Shown in pieces: positions 8,172 to 16,884 of a stretch of 64,000 nt of DNA. How positions within the stretch are numbered: position 1 is the stretch's first letter; every line of letters starts with the position of its first letter. The stretch spans positions 62,001-126,000 of the forward strand of contig CAZJPV010000001.1 of NCBI GenBank assembly GCA_964547985.1. The letters run 5' to 3'. This DNA is from JAPLJU01 sp964547985. Lineage in GTDB: Bacteria > Desulfobacterota > Syntrophia > Syntrophales > UBA2192. The position numbers and the translations under genes are program-made. The notes under the pieces were generated by a model. It searched no databases, had not been told where the DNA came from, and saw only the letters and a program-made list of their open reading frames with translations.

Positions 8172-9541
8172 CCTCTTTGGGTTTTTGCACCCAGTTTGAG
8201 CAGGATGGCGTTGAGTATGTCCTCGACCATCTTTCGCTCGACCTGGAGGGTTTCAGGGGTGGATGCCTCGAAACGCAGCACCAGGACCGGTTGGGTATTT
8301 GAAGCCCTCACGAGCCCCCAGCCGTCGTTGAAGATGATGCGCACGCCGTCGATCTCGATCGTCTTGTAATCCTTCCGGAAATATTTCTTGATCTCCTGGG
8401 TGGCCTTGAACTTCAACTCATCAGGGCAGTCGATCCGGATCTCCGGCGTGGTGTAGCTCTTCGGTACGTCGGCAAGAAGCTCGCTTAATTTCTGTTCCGT
8501 CCCCGACAGGATTTCCAGCAGCCTCACGGCTGCGTACAGGGCATCATCGTATCCGAAGTAACGGTCGGCAAAGAAGAGGTGACCGCTCATTTCGCCTGCC
8601 AGCACGGCTTTCTCCTCCTTCATTTTCCCCTTGATCAGGGAATGACCCGCCTTCCACATCACAGACCGTCCGCCGTGCTTCTCGATGTCGTCGTAGAGCC
8701 GCTGGGAGCATTTCACCTCCCCGATGATGGTGGCACCGGGCCTTTCCTTCAAGACAAAGCGGGAAAATAGAAGCAGCAGCTCATCTCCCCAGAGGATCTC
8801 CCCCCGGTCGGTCACGACGCCGATCCGGTCGCCGTCACCGTCGAGACCGATGCCGACATCGGCTTTTTCTTGAAGAACGCCCTGGATGAGTTCCTTCAGA
8901 TTTGCCGGGACGGTGGGATCGGGGAAGTGGTTTGGAAAACGGCCGTCCATGTCACAATAGAGGCACGTGACCCGGCAGCCGAGTTTCTTCAGGATCGGCG
9001 CGATAAAATATCCGCCCATACCATTTCCACCATCGACGATGACCCTGAGTCCCCTGCGGAGTTTCACATTCTTAAAGAGGAAATCCCCGTACGCCTCTGT
9101 CACTTCGGCCGTCCTGGCGGCACCACGACCGGCGACGTACACCCCTCTTTCCATGATCCGTCTCAAAGCCTGAATATCTTCGCCGTAGATCGTGTCCGGA
9201 CCCACACAGATCTTGAAGCCGTTGAACTCCGGCGGGTTGTGGCTTCCCGTCACCATCACGCCGCCGTCGCTGTTGTAGTGACGAATAGCAAAATAAAGCA
9301 TGGGGGTGGCACAGAGACCTACGTCGGTAACGTTCATCCCCGTGGCCATCAGTCCTTCCTTCATGGCACCGGCGTATTCTTCCGAGCTGAGGCGGCAATC
9401 TCTTCCCAGGACCATCGTCCGGACCCCTCTTTCGGCCCCGAACGTGCCGATGGTCTGCCCAAGGTTGTAGACCAATTCGAAGTCGAGGTCCCGTCCGACC
9501 AGACCCCGGACATCGTATTCCCGAAATATTTCCGGATTCAT
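8168..9541 (-). CDS. Phosphomannomutase/phosphoglucomutase (AlgC/ManB type)
   Basis: Interconverts hexose 1- and 6-phosphates, feeding GDP-mannose or UDP-glucose for LPS and exopolysaccharide. The 457 residues show the four conserved elements of alpha-D-phosphohexomutases: phosphoserine loop TGSHNPPEFNG (about residues 98-108), metal loop DGDGDR (about 240), sugar-binding GEMSGHLFF (about 325) and the phosphate-binding loop RASNTQPVLVLRFEA near the C-terminus. The opening NPEIFREYDVRG is typical of the AlgC-like subgroup with dual specificity. It is the first gene of a two-gene unit with the DUF192 protein. Substrate preference cannot be settled from sequence. Confidence 0.93.
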   Translation of the reverse strand: MNPEIFREYDVRGLVGRDLDFELVYNLGQTIGTFGAERGVRTMVLGRDCRLSSEEYAGAMKEGLMATGMNVTDVGLCATPMLYFAIRHYNSDGGVMVTGSHNPPEFNGFKICVGPDTIYGEDIQALRRIMERGVYVAGRGAARTAEVTEAYGDFLFKNVKLRRGLRVIVDGGNGMGGYFIAPILKKLGCRVTCLYCDMDGRFPNHFPDPTVPANLKELIQGVLQEKADVGIGLDGDGDRIGVVTDRGEILWGDELLLLFSRFVLKERPGATIIGEVKCSQRLYDDIEKHGGRSVMWKAGHSLIKGKMKEEKAVLAGEMSGHLFFADRYFGYDDALYAAVRLLEILSGTEQKLSELLADVPKSYTTPEIRIDCPDELKFKATQEIKKYFRKDYKTIEIDGVRIIFNDGWGLVRASNTQPVLVLRFEASTPETLQVERKMVEDILNAILLKLGAKTQRG

Positions 9542-9666
9542 TGATTGCTCCGTTGAAAAATTTCAGGATGAATACCATAAAACCGCTGTGAGCACAACCA
9601 ATGAAGGGTGTTTTCAGCGGGTCTCCTGACCTCGCATTTGTCTGACGTAAAGACACCTTTTTCTTC

Positions 9667-9695
9667 TTGACATTTAAAAAAGCTTCGTTTATGAA
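9667..9695 (+). promoter_or_regulatory. Candidate sigma70 promoter for the transport/ligase cluster
   Basis: TTGACA (9667-9672), a 17-base spacer and TATGAA (9690-9695). The -35 matches consensus fully and the -10 matches at four of six. It lies about 240 bases before the first gene, so a long leader would be made. Confidence 0.5.
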
Positions 9696-9831
9696 TAAAC
9701 CCATAAAAAACAAAGGGAAGTAAACTCGAAATGTCATACAGCAAAGGCAGCCTCCTCGGCTTTTTTAGCTTTTTCGGCTTTTTTGGCGAGGTCTGCCTGA
9801 TGCGCTCATGACATGAACTTCTGAGAAATTG

Positions 9832-9869
9832 AGCCGCGGGTAGACCGGAAAAGGGACCGCGGCTTTTTT
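9832..9869 (+). terminator. Terminator-like hairpin 1 in the leader
   Basis: A perfect 8-bp stem AGCCGCGG/CCGCGGCT with a 17-base loop, followed by a run of about six T residues. There is no + strand gene before it, so it is either a leader attenuator or the end of a small RNA started at 9667-9695. Confidence 0.6.
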
Positions 9870-9878
9870 ATAGTTCAA

Positions 9879-9905
9879 GGCCGTGGGTAATCCCGCGGCC
9901 TTTTT
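9879..9905 (+). terminator. Terminator-like hairpin 2 in the leader
   Basis: GGCCGTGGG and CCCGCGGCC form a 9-bp stem with one T-G pair and a four-base loop, then five T residues. It stands directly before the Shine-Dalgarno (GAGGAGGG) of the solute-binding protein gene. Confidence 0.65.
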
Positions 9906-9933
9906 AATTTCGTTCATTGAGGAGGGATGAAAG

Positions 9934-11139
9934 ATGAAGAGATATCTTCTTATGACGACCGTTATGGTTATGATGCTTGCGGCACTTTGCCTGCCGGCGC
10001 AGGCATCAGCCGCCGAGATGATCAAGGTCGGCGCCGCTATCAATCTCACGGGCCCCGCTTCGACCTGGGGGCAGTTTCACGCCAAAGGGCAGCAGGATTA
10101 TTTCCGCTACGTCAACGAAGTCAAGGGCGGTGTCGCGGGCAGGAAGATCGACATGGTTCTCGTCGACACGGCTTACAAGGTTTCGGAGGCTGTAACAGCG
10201 GTCAGAAAATTTGCGACCCAGGACCATGTGGACATGATCGCCACCTGGGGAGCCGGTGAGGGACTCGCCGCAAAACCGATCGTCCAGAAATACAAGATAC
10301 CCACCATCAACTATTCGACGAGCTGGGAGATCCTGGAGGCGCCAATTGAATACATGTATCTCCCCTTCGGGAGCTATCGGCTCGACTGCTACGCTGTCCT
10401 GGAATACATCCGCGCAACCCACAAGGGAGCCGAAACGCCGAAGGTCGGGCTTCTCACCTACAATAACGCCTACGGCCGATCCATCCACAAGCCCAGCCAG
10501 GAATACGCAACGAAAATCGGGGTCAACATCGTCGCCATCGAGGAATTCCCACCCAAGACGGTGGACCTGACCACGGAGCTTTTGCGTCTGAAAAAAGCGG
10601 GGGCGGATTACGTCTTCATGCAGATGCTTCCGGCGACCATCGTCACGGCCTTTAAAAGTGCGGATCGCATGGGTTACAACCCCCAGTTCTTCGGGACCTG
10701 GACCTCCACGGACCCCGACTTCTTCAAACTGGGGAAAGGACTGATCCGAAATCGATTGAAGATCCAGTTTTCCGGAGGGCTGCCGGCGGATAAATCGAAG
10801 GGGATGGCGCTCATGAGAGATCTGTGGAAGCGCTACAAGACGGTGGATCGTTTCGACGCGGCCTACTGGGAAGGAGTCGTCGTCGGCATGATCATGGAGA
10901 GAGCCTTTCAGCGTGCCCATGAGAAATACGGCAAGGTCAACCGAGAGACGATCAACATGGCCATGGAATCATTCAAGGACGAGGATTTCGGCGGCCTGAT
11001 GCCGAAGCTTACCTACACGAAAACGGATCATGAGGGGTCCTTCGCGGGAAGGATCGTGCAGGTGAAAGAGGATGGCAATTTCATTCCCCGGACAAACTTC
11101 TACAGTCCGGGCAGAGAAAAAATGAAACTTCTGAAATAG
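9934..11139 (+). CDS. ABC transporter substrate-binding protein, LivK-like (periplasmic binding fold type I)
   Basis: Periplasmic receptor that delivers a small molecule to the LivHMGF-type permease encoded downstream. Signal peptide MKRYLLMTTVMVMMLAALCL with cleavage after ASA near residue 26. The mature start IKVGAAINLTGPASTWG is typical of the LivK/Peripla_BP_6 family, and the protein has the usual 401 residues. Repeated lobes with GVAGRKIDMVLVDTAYK and DHVDMIATWGAGEG fit the family's hinge and ligand-binding parts. A strong GAGGAGGG precedes the ATG. The neighbouring acyl-CoA and aryl-CoA ligases suggest the ligand is a carboxylic acid (aliphatic or aromatic) rather than leucine; this is inference from context. 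Confidence 0.9.
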   Translation: MKRYLLMTTVMVMMLAALCLPAQASAAEMIKVGAAINLTGPASTWGQFHAKGQQDYFRYVNEVKGGVAGRKIDMVLVDTAYKVSEAVTAVRKFATQDHVDMIATWGAGEGLAAKPIVQKYKIPTINYSTSWEILEAPIEYMYLPFGSYRLDCYAVLEYIRATHKGAETPKVGLLTYNNAYGRSIHKPSQEYATKIGVNIVAIEEFPPKTVDLTTELLRLKKAGADYVFMQMLPATIVTAFKSADRMGYNPQFFGTWTSTDPDFFKLGKGLIRNRLKIQFSGGLPADKSKGMALMRDLWKRYKTVDRFDAAYWEGVVVGMIMERAFQRAHEKYGKVNRETINMAMESFKDEDFGGLMPKLTYTKTDHEGSFAGRIVQVKEDGNFIPRTNFYSPGREKMKLLK

Positions 11140-11155
11140 CGGGGCCCGAGTATTC

Positions 11156-12001
11156 ATGAAGGCATTTCGAGGTCAGCCCAGCATTTATGCGGAGACGTTG
11201 AACCAGGAAAGAAAGGCCGAGCTTTTCGTGAAGGGTTTGACGCTTCGCTTCGGCGGGGTCGTGGCACTGAGTGCCATCGACCTGGACGTCCAAACAGGCG
11301 AACTCGTCTCTATCATCGGTCCCAACGGTGCGGGGAAGACCAGTCTCCTCAACTGCATCACGGGTTACTATCGGGGTCAGGAGGGGCAGATTCTTTTCAA
11401 TGCCAAGGACATCACGAGTCTACCGACCCACAGTCTGATCGAACATGGCATCGGAAGGACTTTTCAGAACATCGAGCTTTTTCCCGGCATGACGGTTCTT
11501 TCCAATCTCCTGCTCGCCCGCCATGTCCACTGTCGCTATCCATTCGGACAGGCGGCCTTCTTCACGAAGAAAGTCAGACAGGAGGAGGTCCGGCATCGGG
11601 AGGTCCTCGAGGAGATCATCGATTTTCTGGAGATTCAGCCGATTCGGCACAAACTGGTGGGCTCACTCCCCTACGGGCTCCGGAAGCGATTGGAGCTGGG
11701 CAGGGCCCTGGCACTGGAGCCCAAACTTCTCATTCTGGATGAGCCCTTTGCAGGGATGAACCTCGAAGAAAAGGAAGACATGGTCCGCTTCCTTGTCGAA
11801 CTGAACGAAACCTGGCGTCAGACGATGATCCTGGTCGAACATGACATGTCGATCGTGATGAGCATATCGAAAAGAGTAACCGTACTTAATTTCGGTGTGA
11901 AAATCGCAGAGGGATCACCGGAGCATGTCCAGTCGCACCCGGAAGTCGTTCGGGCCTATCTCGGCGGAGACGGGGAAAGAGGTACAGGGGAGGGCGGCTG
12001 A
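11156..12001 (+). CDS. livG: LivG-type ABC transporter ATP-binding protein
   Basis: One of two ATPases powering the branched-chain-type permease at the inner membrane. Walker A GPNGAGKT at residues 55-62; the GRTFQN element of the LivG group follows; the signature region is degenerate (SLPYGLRKRLELGRAL) as in most LivG proteins; Walker B LLILDEPFAGMN and the switch His in VEHDMSIV are intact. The C-terminal tail with EGSPEHVQSHPEVVRAYLGG is diagnostic of LivG/LivF. An N-terminal extension of about 20 residues precedes the domain, so the true start might be later. It begins 16 bases after the binding-protein gene and ends 4 bases before the acyl-CoA synthetase. Confidence 0.92.
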   Translation: MKAFRGQPSIYAETLNQERKAELFVKGLTLRFGGVVALSAIDLDVQTGELVSIIGPNGAGKTSLLNCITGYYRGQEGQILFNAKDITSLPTHSLIEHGIGRTFQNIELFPGMTVLSNLLLARHVHCRYPFGQAAFFTKKVRQEEVRHREVLEEIIDFLEIQPIRHKLVGSLPYGLRKRLELGRALALEPKLLILDEPFAGMNLEEKEDMVRFLVELNETWRQTMILVEHDMSIVMSISKRVTVLNFGVKIAEGSPEHVQSHPEVVRAYLGGDGERGTGEGG

Positions 12002-12005
12002 ATCG

Positions 12006-13952
12006 ATGGCAAAAGCTGCAGATCTGATCAGGGTGGCTCCCGATGTCCTTGTATCATTCGGGCGTCTCACCCTTCCGCAGGTCCTGGCCGATCAGGCCAG
12101 AAGGATGGACCCTTCACGGGTTGCCATCCGTGAGAAGGCCTACGGCATCTGGAAAACCTACAATTGGCAGACCTACCTGGACTATGTCCGTCAGACGGCC
12201 CTCGGTCTCGCCTCCCTGGGACTTCGCAGGGGTGAAAACATCGGCATCGTCACAAACAATCACCCGGAGTGGCTTTTCAGCGAGGTCGGTGGGCAATCGG
12301 CGGGGGCCGTCACCATGAATCTCTTCACCTCGTCGGCTCCCGAGGAACTGGCAACGGCTCTGAGCCGGATCAGGGCGACCATCGTCATTGTCCAGGACCA
12401 GGAACAGGTGGACAAGCTCCTGGAGATGAAGGCCAGACTGGGCCATATCCGGCAGGTCATCTACGTCGACCCCACCGGGATGCGAAGATATGTAAACGAT
12501 CCATGGCTCATTTCCTACAGCGAGCTTCTGGACCGGGGCAGAAGACTCGACCTCGAGGAACCGGAACGATTTTCCAGGGAACTGGCCCGTGGGAAGGCAG
12601 GTGACGTAGCCCTCATGATCCAGACCTCCGGCACGACGGGCATCCCGAAGCTCGCCATGCTCAGTCACCGCAGCTTTACCGAGATGGCCCGTCAATGGCT
12701 CGAGACGGCGCCCATCGGCATCGGGTCCAACTGGATCTCCATCACGCCACCCGCCTGGATCGTCGATCAGATGTGGGGCGTCGGGATAACCCTCGCCGGC
12801 GGCATGACCATGAATTTCCCCGAAACTCTGGAGACGGTGGATGAGGATTTCCGTGAAATCGGCCCCTCCGTGATCATCACCTCCTCCCGTTTCTGGGAGG
12901 ATCTGGCTTCGAAAATCCGGGTCAAGATGGACGATGCCGGATGGGTCAAAAAAAAGATTTTCAAAATCGCTGAAAGGATCGGAATGAAGGTCGTGGACCT
13001 CGAGTCCCGCAAAGAGTCCATCCCCGCCTGTCTCGGGTTTCTCAACGCCGTGGCCTCCCGGCTCGCCTTCCAACCCCTTTTGGACCGCGTGGGCTGCTCG
13101 CAGATGGTCAGCGCCTACACGGGGGGTCATCCGATCAGCCCTCAGGTGATCCGGTTCTTCCGGGCCATCGGTCTCAACCTCAAGCAGTGTTATGGCCTGA
13201 CGGAATCGGGGGGCATCTTCCAGGTCCAGCCCGACGGGGAGTTCAAGCTCGAGACGGTTGGGAAACCCCTGCCGCGGACGGAGGTGCGGCTCTCCCCCGA
13301 CCAGGAAGTCCTCGTCAAGAGCCATTCGGTCTTCGTCGGCTATTACAATGACTATCAGGCCACCGAAGCGGCATTCACGAACGGCTGGCTCCGGACCGGT
13401 GATGCCGGATATCTGGACGAAGATGGTCATCTTCTGATCATCGGGAGAAAGGAAGACATTATCCGCAACAAGCAGGGAGCGGCATTTTCGCCCGATTTTG
13501 TCGAGACGCGCCTGAAATTCAGCCCCTATATCAAGGAAGCGGTTGTTTTCGGCGAAAGCCGGCCCTATCTCACGGCGCTCGTCAATATCGACATGGGAAA
13601 CGTGGGCAACTGGGCGGAAGACCGCATGATCCCCTACACGACCTACACGGACCTCACGCAGCAGATGGAGGTGGAAAAACTCATCCACGGCGAGGTTCAG
13701 GAGGTCAACGGGCAGCTTCCCGACCCCATGAAGATCCGCAAGTTCATTCTGCTCTACAAGCTCCTCGATGCCGATGACGAGGAATTGACGCGGACCGGAA
13801 AAGTGCGCAGGCGATTTGTTTACGGCCTCTATATCAAGCTGATCGAGGCCATGTACGAAAATAAGGATTCCCTGGAAGTCCGGGGGCAGGTCCGTTATCG
13901 CGACGGACAGGTCGGCACACTGGAAACCAGGGTTCGGGTGATCACGACATAG
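12006..13952 (+). CDS. Long-chain-type acyl-CoA synthetase (AMP-forming)
   Basis: Activates a carboxylic acid to its CoA thioester by way of an acyl-AMP. The 648 residues carry the AMP-binding P-loop TSGTTGIPK (about 207-215), YGLTESGG, and the hinge stretch WLRTGDAGYLDEDGHLLIIGRKEDII. Layout and length resemble FAA1/COG1022 long-chain enzymes. The start at 12006 is chosen because the family match begins there; the longer frame from 11925 overlaps livG. It sits between livG and livH, an arrangement that ties substrate activation to uptake (vectorial acylation). The acid used is not readable from sequence. Confidence 0.9.
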   Translation: MAKAADLIRVAPDVLVSFGRLTLPQVLADQARRMDPSRVAIREKAYGIWKTYNWQTYLDYVRQTALGLASLGLRRGENIGIVTNNHPEWLFSEVGGQSAGAVTMNLFTSSAPEELATALSRIRATIVIVQDQEQVDKLLEMKARLGHIRQVIYVDPTGMRRYVNDPWLISYSELLDRGRRLDLEEPERFSRELARGKAGDVALMIQTSGTTGIPKLAMLSHRSFTEMARQWLETAPIGIGSNWISITPPAWIVDQMWGVGITLAGGMTMNFPETLETVDEDFREIGPSVIITSSRFWEDLASKIRVKMDDAGWVKKKIFKIAERIGMKVVDLESRKESIPACLGFLNAVASRLAFQPLLDRVGCSQMVSAYTGGHPISPQVIRFFRAIGLNLKQCYGLTESGGIFQVQPDGEFKLETVGKPLPRTEVRLSPDQEVLVKSHSVFVGYYNDYQATEAAFTNGWLRTGDAGYLDEDGHLLIIGRKEDIIRNKQGAAFSPDFVETRLKFSPYIKEAVVFGESRPYLTALVNIDMGNVGNWAEDRMIPYTTYTDLTQQMEVEKLIHGEVQEVNGQLPDPMKIRKFILLYKLLDADDEELTRTGKVRRRFVYGLYIKLIEAMYENKDSLEVRGQVRYRDGQVGTLETRVRVITT

Positions 13953-13967
13953 AAAGGTGTGACCGGT

Positions 13968-14846
13968 ATGGACTTCTTTATTCAACTTCTGGTGAACGGC
14001 ATCAGCATCGGTTTCCTCTACGGCCTCTCCGCCATGGGATTCGTGATGATCTTCAAGGCATCGAGTGTCCTCAATTTCGCGCACGGCGAGCTTTTGGCCC
14101 TAGGGGCCTTTTTGTTCCTTGCCCTCGTGACGTGGGCGGAGCTTCCCGTGGCGGCCGCCTTCATCTTGACCCTGGCCGGGACGTTCGTGTTCGGTTTTAT
14201 TGTTGAACGCCTCTTTCTCCGCCCGCTCATCGGGGAACCCCTGATCGAGATCATCATGCTGACCGTGGGGCTTGCCGCCATGTTCAAAGGCGCACTTCTT
14301 CTCATCTGGGGCGGGAATCTTTATACCTATCCCGATCTATTACCCGAGTTTCTCGCATGGAGCTGGGGCGTCGTTCAGGTGCCACCGGTTTATGTCTCGG
14401 CTATTTTCATGGGCATCGTCTTCCTTTTGCTCTTCGGGCTCTTCTTCAAATACTCCTCCCAGGGGATCTACATGCGCTCCGTGGCGGATAACCAGCCGGC
14501 GGCTCTCTCCCTGGGTGTTCACGTGCGGCGGGTTTTCGCCCTGTCGTGGGCGATCGCGGCCCTGGTGGCGGGAATCAGCGGGATCATCCTCGGTCTCATC
14601 AACGGCATCAACGTCCACGAGTTGAGCTCCATCGGCCTCAAGGTCTTTCCCGTGGTCATTCTCGGCGGGCTCGACAGCATCAGCGGGGCCATCATCGGCG
14701 GTATTATCATCGGTCTGCTGGAGACCATGACGGGAGGCTATCTGTCACCGTCGCTGCGGGACGTGATTCCCTACATCGCTCTGGTCGCGATTCTGCTGGT
14801 CCGGCCCTATGGACTCTTCGGTCTCGTGGAAATCGAGCGGGTTTGA
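13968..14846 (+). CDS. livH: LivH-type branched-chain transporter permease
   Basis: Inner-membrane permease subunit, 292 residues from the ATG at 13968 (AAAGG lies 9 bases upstream; a GTG at 13959 is the alternative). About eight hydrophobic segments are visible, beginning FFIQLLVNGISIGFLYGLSA. The LivH hallmark VLNFAHGELLALGAF is near residue 40, and the EAA-like loop GLKVFPVVILGGLDSISGAIIGG follows near residue 220. It pairs with the LivM product encoded 14 bases downstream. Confidence 0.93.
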   Translation: MDFFIQLLVNGISIGFLYGLSAMGFVMIFKASSVLNFAHGELLALGAFLFLALVTWAELPVAAAFILTLAGTFVFGFIVERLFLRPLIGEPLIEIIMLTVGLAAMFKGALLLIWGGNLYTYPDLLPEFLAWSWGVVQVPPVYVSAIFMGIVFLLLFGLFFKYSSQGIYMRSVADNQPAALSLGVHVRRVFALSWAIAALVAGISGIILGLINGINVHELSSIGLKVFPVVILGGLDSISGAIIGGIIIGLLETMTGGYLSPSLRDVIPYIALVAILLVRPYGLFGLVEIERV

Positions 14847-14860
14847 GGGGAGGCTGGAAA

Positions 14861-15934
14861 ATGCTTCGAAGATTCAGGTTCCATCCCTGCGGTAACTACA
14901 GGGACCATTACGAAAAGGAGCTTACGATTTTCGAGACGGACTTCGGCCGCCTCTGGATGACCATCGGCCTCTGTGTGCTTTTCGGCCTCGTGCCCTTTCT
15001 GCTGGGTTCCTATCCGCTTTACATTATCAATATGATCGGTATAGCCGCCATCGCGGCTTTGGGACTCAACATCCTCGTGGGATACACAGGGCTCATCTCC
15101 CTGGGACACGGGGCCTTCTTCGGCGTGGGCGCTTATGCCGCAGCCATTCTCGCGACGGAATGGAACTTTCCGATCCTTCTCGCACTTCCCGCCGCGGGCC
15201 TTATAACGGCGCTGGTGGGCATGATCTTCGGCCTGCCCTCCGTGCGGTTGAAAGGGCTTTATCTCACTATTGCCACCCTGGCCGGCCAGTTCATTATTGA
15301 ATATATCCTCCTCCACTGGGAGGGTCTCACCAAGGGCACCATGGGCATCATCCTCCCCGAGGCAGGGATCTTCGGCTTAACCGTAACCGGTGACAGGGGT
15401 TATTTCTTCCTGATTTATCTCTGCCTCGTCCTGATGACGTGGCTTGCCGTAAATCTCGTGCGTACGAAGTTCGGAAGGGCTTTCATCGCCATCCGGGACA
15501 ACGACCGTGCCGCAGAGGGGATGGGCATCCCCGTCTTCCGTTACAAGCTTCTTTCCTTCGGGATCAGCTCGTTCTACGCGGGGCTCGCAGGCGCCCTTTT
15601 TGCCTATTACATGATCAGCATTACCACGGAACCATTCAATCTCATGCTTTCCGTCGAATACATCGCCATGATTATTATCGGGGGCCTCGGCAGCATCACG
15701 GGGACCATTTTCGGGGCCATCTTCATCACCGGGCTGAACGAAGCCCTGCGGTGGTACACAGACTGGCTCATCAACGTGGGGGGTATTACCGGTGTGGAGC
15801 TCACGGTTGCTCCCCTGAGGGAGTTTGCCTTCGGTCTGGCCATAGTACTTTTCATTCTTTTCGAGCCCAAGGGCTTGGCGGAGCTCTGGCGAATCATCCG
15901 CTCCAGTTTCAGACTCTGGCCCTTTTCCTATTGA
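14861..15934 (+). CDS. livM: LivM-type branched-chain transporter permease
   Basis: Second permease subunit, 357 residues from the ATG at 14861, which is preceded by GGGGAGG. The open frame extends 315 bases further upstream inside livH, but that part has no family similarity. The LivM hallmarks are present: GLNILVGYTGLISLGHGAFFGVGAYA, LPSVRLKGLYLTIATLA, the loop SVEYIAMIIIGGLGSITGTIFGA, and the C-terminal LFEPKGLAELW. A 35-residue soluble N-terminus precedes the first transmembrane segment. It is followed by livF with a 9-base gap. Confidence 0.93.
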   Translation: MLRRFRFHPCGNYRDHYEKELTIFETDFGRLWMTIGLCVLFGLVPFLLGSYPLYIINMIGIAAIAALGLNILVGYTGLISLGHGAFFGVGAYAAAILATEWNFPILLALPAAGLITALVGMIFGLPSVRLKGLYLTIATLAGQFIIEYILLHWEGLTKGTMGIILPEAGIFGLTVTGDRGYFFLIYLCLVLMTWLAVNLVRTKFGRAFIAIRDNDRAAEGMGIPVFRYKLLSFGISSFYAGLAGALFAYYMISITTEPFNLMLSVEYIAMIIIGGLGSITGTIFGAIFITGLNEALRWYTDWLINVGGITGVELTVAPLREFAFGLAIVLFILFEPKGLAELWRIIRSSFRLWPFSY

Positions 15935-15943
15935 GGTGCCTTC

Positions 15944-16747
15944 GTGAACGACAAGATCCTATTACAGATCAACAACATCGGCGTCGTATATTCTGACGTG
16001 ATTCAAGTCCTGAAAGGCGTTTCGCTATCCGTGCCGGAAAACCGGATCATCTCGCTTTTGGGGAGCAACGGCGCCGGAAAGTCCACCACCCTCAAGGCCA
16101 TTTCGGGCCTCCTCAAGACTGAAAACGGCAAGGTCACGGAGGGCTCCATTCTTTACGACGGGACCGAGATTCACAACCTTCCGCCCGAGACAATCACCCG
16201 CCAGGGGATCATCCAGGTCCTGGAGGGTCGACAGCCTTTTAAATACCTCACCATCGAAGAGAATCTCCGTGTGGGGACGGCCACTCGCTTCGGGAAACCT
16301 TACAAGGAAGACCTGGATCTGGTGTATGCCTATTTCCCGGTCCTGGTGAAACGGAGAAAGACCCTTGCGGGTTACTGCAGCGGCGGGGAGCTTCAGATGC
16401 TCGTCATCGGCCGAGCTCTCATGGCCCACCCAAAGCTTCTGCTCCTCGATGAACCTTCGCTGGGGCTCGCACCGATGGTGGTTCAGGAAATCTTCAGGAT
16501 CATCCGGCGCATTAACGAAGAGCAGGGGACGACCATTGTCCTTGTCGAGCAAAACGCCAACATGGCCCTTCAGATCGCCCATCGCGGCTATGTGATGGAA
16601 AACGGCAAGATCGTCATGGAGGGCGATGCTGCCGAGTTGCGAGAAAACCCGGATGTCAAGGAATTCTATCTCGGCATGGGCGCGACGGGGATAGCGAAAT
16701 CTTACCAGGATGTGAAGGCCTATAAGCGAAGAAAGAGGTGGCTCTAA
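15944..16747 (+). CDS. livF: LivF-type ABC transporter ATP-binding protein
   Basis: Second ATPase of the transporter, 267 residues from a GTG start. Walker A GSNGAGKST at 40-48, the signature CSGGELQMLVIGRALM, Walker B LLLLDEPSLGLAPM and switch His or Gln in LVEQNANMAL fit LivF. The VLEGRQPF element corresponds to the LivF VPEGR stretch. The C-terminal part after EFYLGMG has about 20 extra basic residues ending KRRKRW. With the upstream genes it completes a transporter; 137 bases containing an inverted repeat separate it from the PaaK-like gene. Confidence 0.93.
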   Translation: MNDKILLQINNIGVVYSDVIQVLKGVSLSVPENRIISLLGSNGAGKSTTLKAISGLLKTENGKVTEGSILYDGTEIHNLPPETITRQGIIQVLEGRQPFKYLTIEENLRVGTATRFGKPYKEDLDLVYAYFPVLVKRRKTLAGYCSGGELQMLVIGRALMAHPKLLLLDEPSLGLAPMVVQEIFRIIRRINEEQGTTIVLVEQNANMALQIAHRGYVMENGKIVMEGDAAELRENPDVKEFYLGMGATGIAKSYQDVKAYKRRKRWL

Positions 16748-16749
16748 AA

Positions 16750-16858
16750 GGTCTATTTGGTCTGTTTAGTCTCTTCAGTCTGTCTGGTCACTAGGTCCGG
16801 ACAGGATAGTCATCTTACGACAAAATAGACCAGAAAGACGAAAAAGACCAGATAGACC
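16750..16858. repeat. GTCT-rich degenerate inverted repeat between livF and the PaaK-like gene
   Basis: Short units GGTCTATTT, GGTCTGTTT, AGTCTCTTC and AGTCTGTCT follow each other in the left arm, and the right arm contains the complementary units. GGTCTATTTGGTCTGTTT (16750-16767) pairs with AAAAAGACCAGATAGACC (16841-16858) with two mismatches. No T-run or coding frame is present. It resembles in style, not in sequence, the repeat at 5162-5276. Confidence 0.65.
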
Positions 16859-16884
16859 CATCAGGCGTGAACAGGGAGGTGGAA

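Larger units (their letters stand above)
9731..9905 (+). promoter_or_regulatory. Structured 5' leader with terminator-like hairpins (candidate attenuator or small RNA)
   Basis: The 392-base gap 9542-9933 holds no credible gene. Its right part folds strongly. ATGTCAT (9731-9737) pairs with ATGACAT (9808-9814) around a hairpin GGCAGCCTC (9746-9754) with GAGG-CTGCC (9788-9797). AGCCGCGG (9832-9839) pairs with CCGCGGCT (9857-9864), followed by Ts. GGCCGTGGG (9879-9887) pairs with CCCGCGGCC (9892-9900), followed by five Ts. The last hairpin ends only 28 bases before the ATG of the solute-binding protein gene, leaving no room for a promoter. Transcription of the cluster must therefore pass these hairpins, or the leader is a separate small RNA. 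It matches no riboswitch class I recognise. Confidence 0.55.

Noticed and set aside
9738..9804. Minus-strand string encoding LAKKAEKAKKAEEAAFAV, like the end of a coiled-coil protein
   Set aside because: A stop lies just upstream in frame and no start codon exists; the sequence is better explained as part of the folded leader on the + strand.
12114..14084. 656-codon minus-strand frame opposite the acyl-CoA synthetase gene
   Set aside because: Composition (rich in D, H, G, P, L) is typical of antisense shadows; the sense gene is clear.
14546..14860. Extended N-terminus of the LivM frame
   Set aside because: Lies inside livH, shows no similarity, and a strong Shine-Dalgarno precedes the ATG at 14861.
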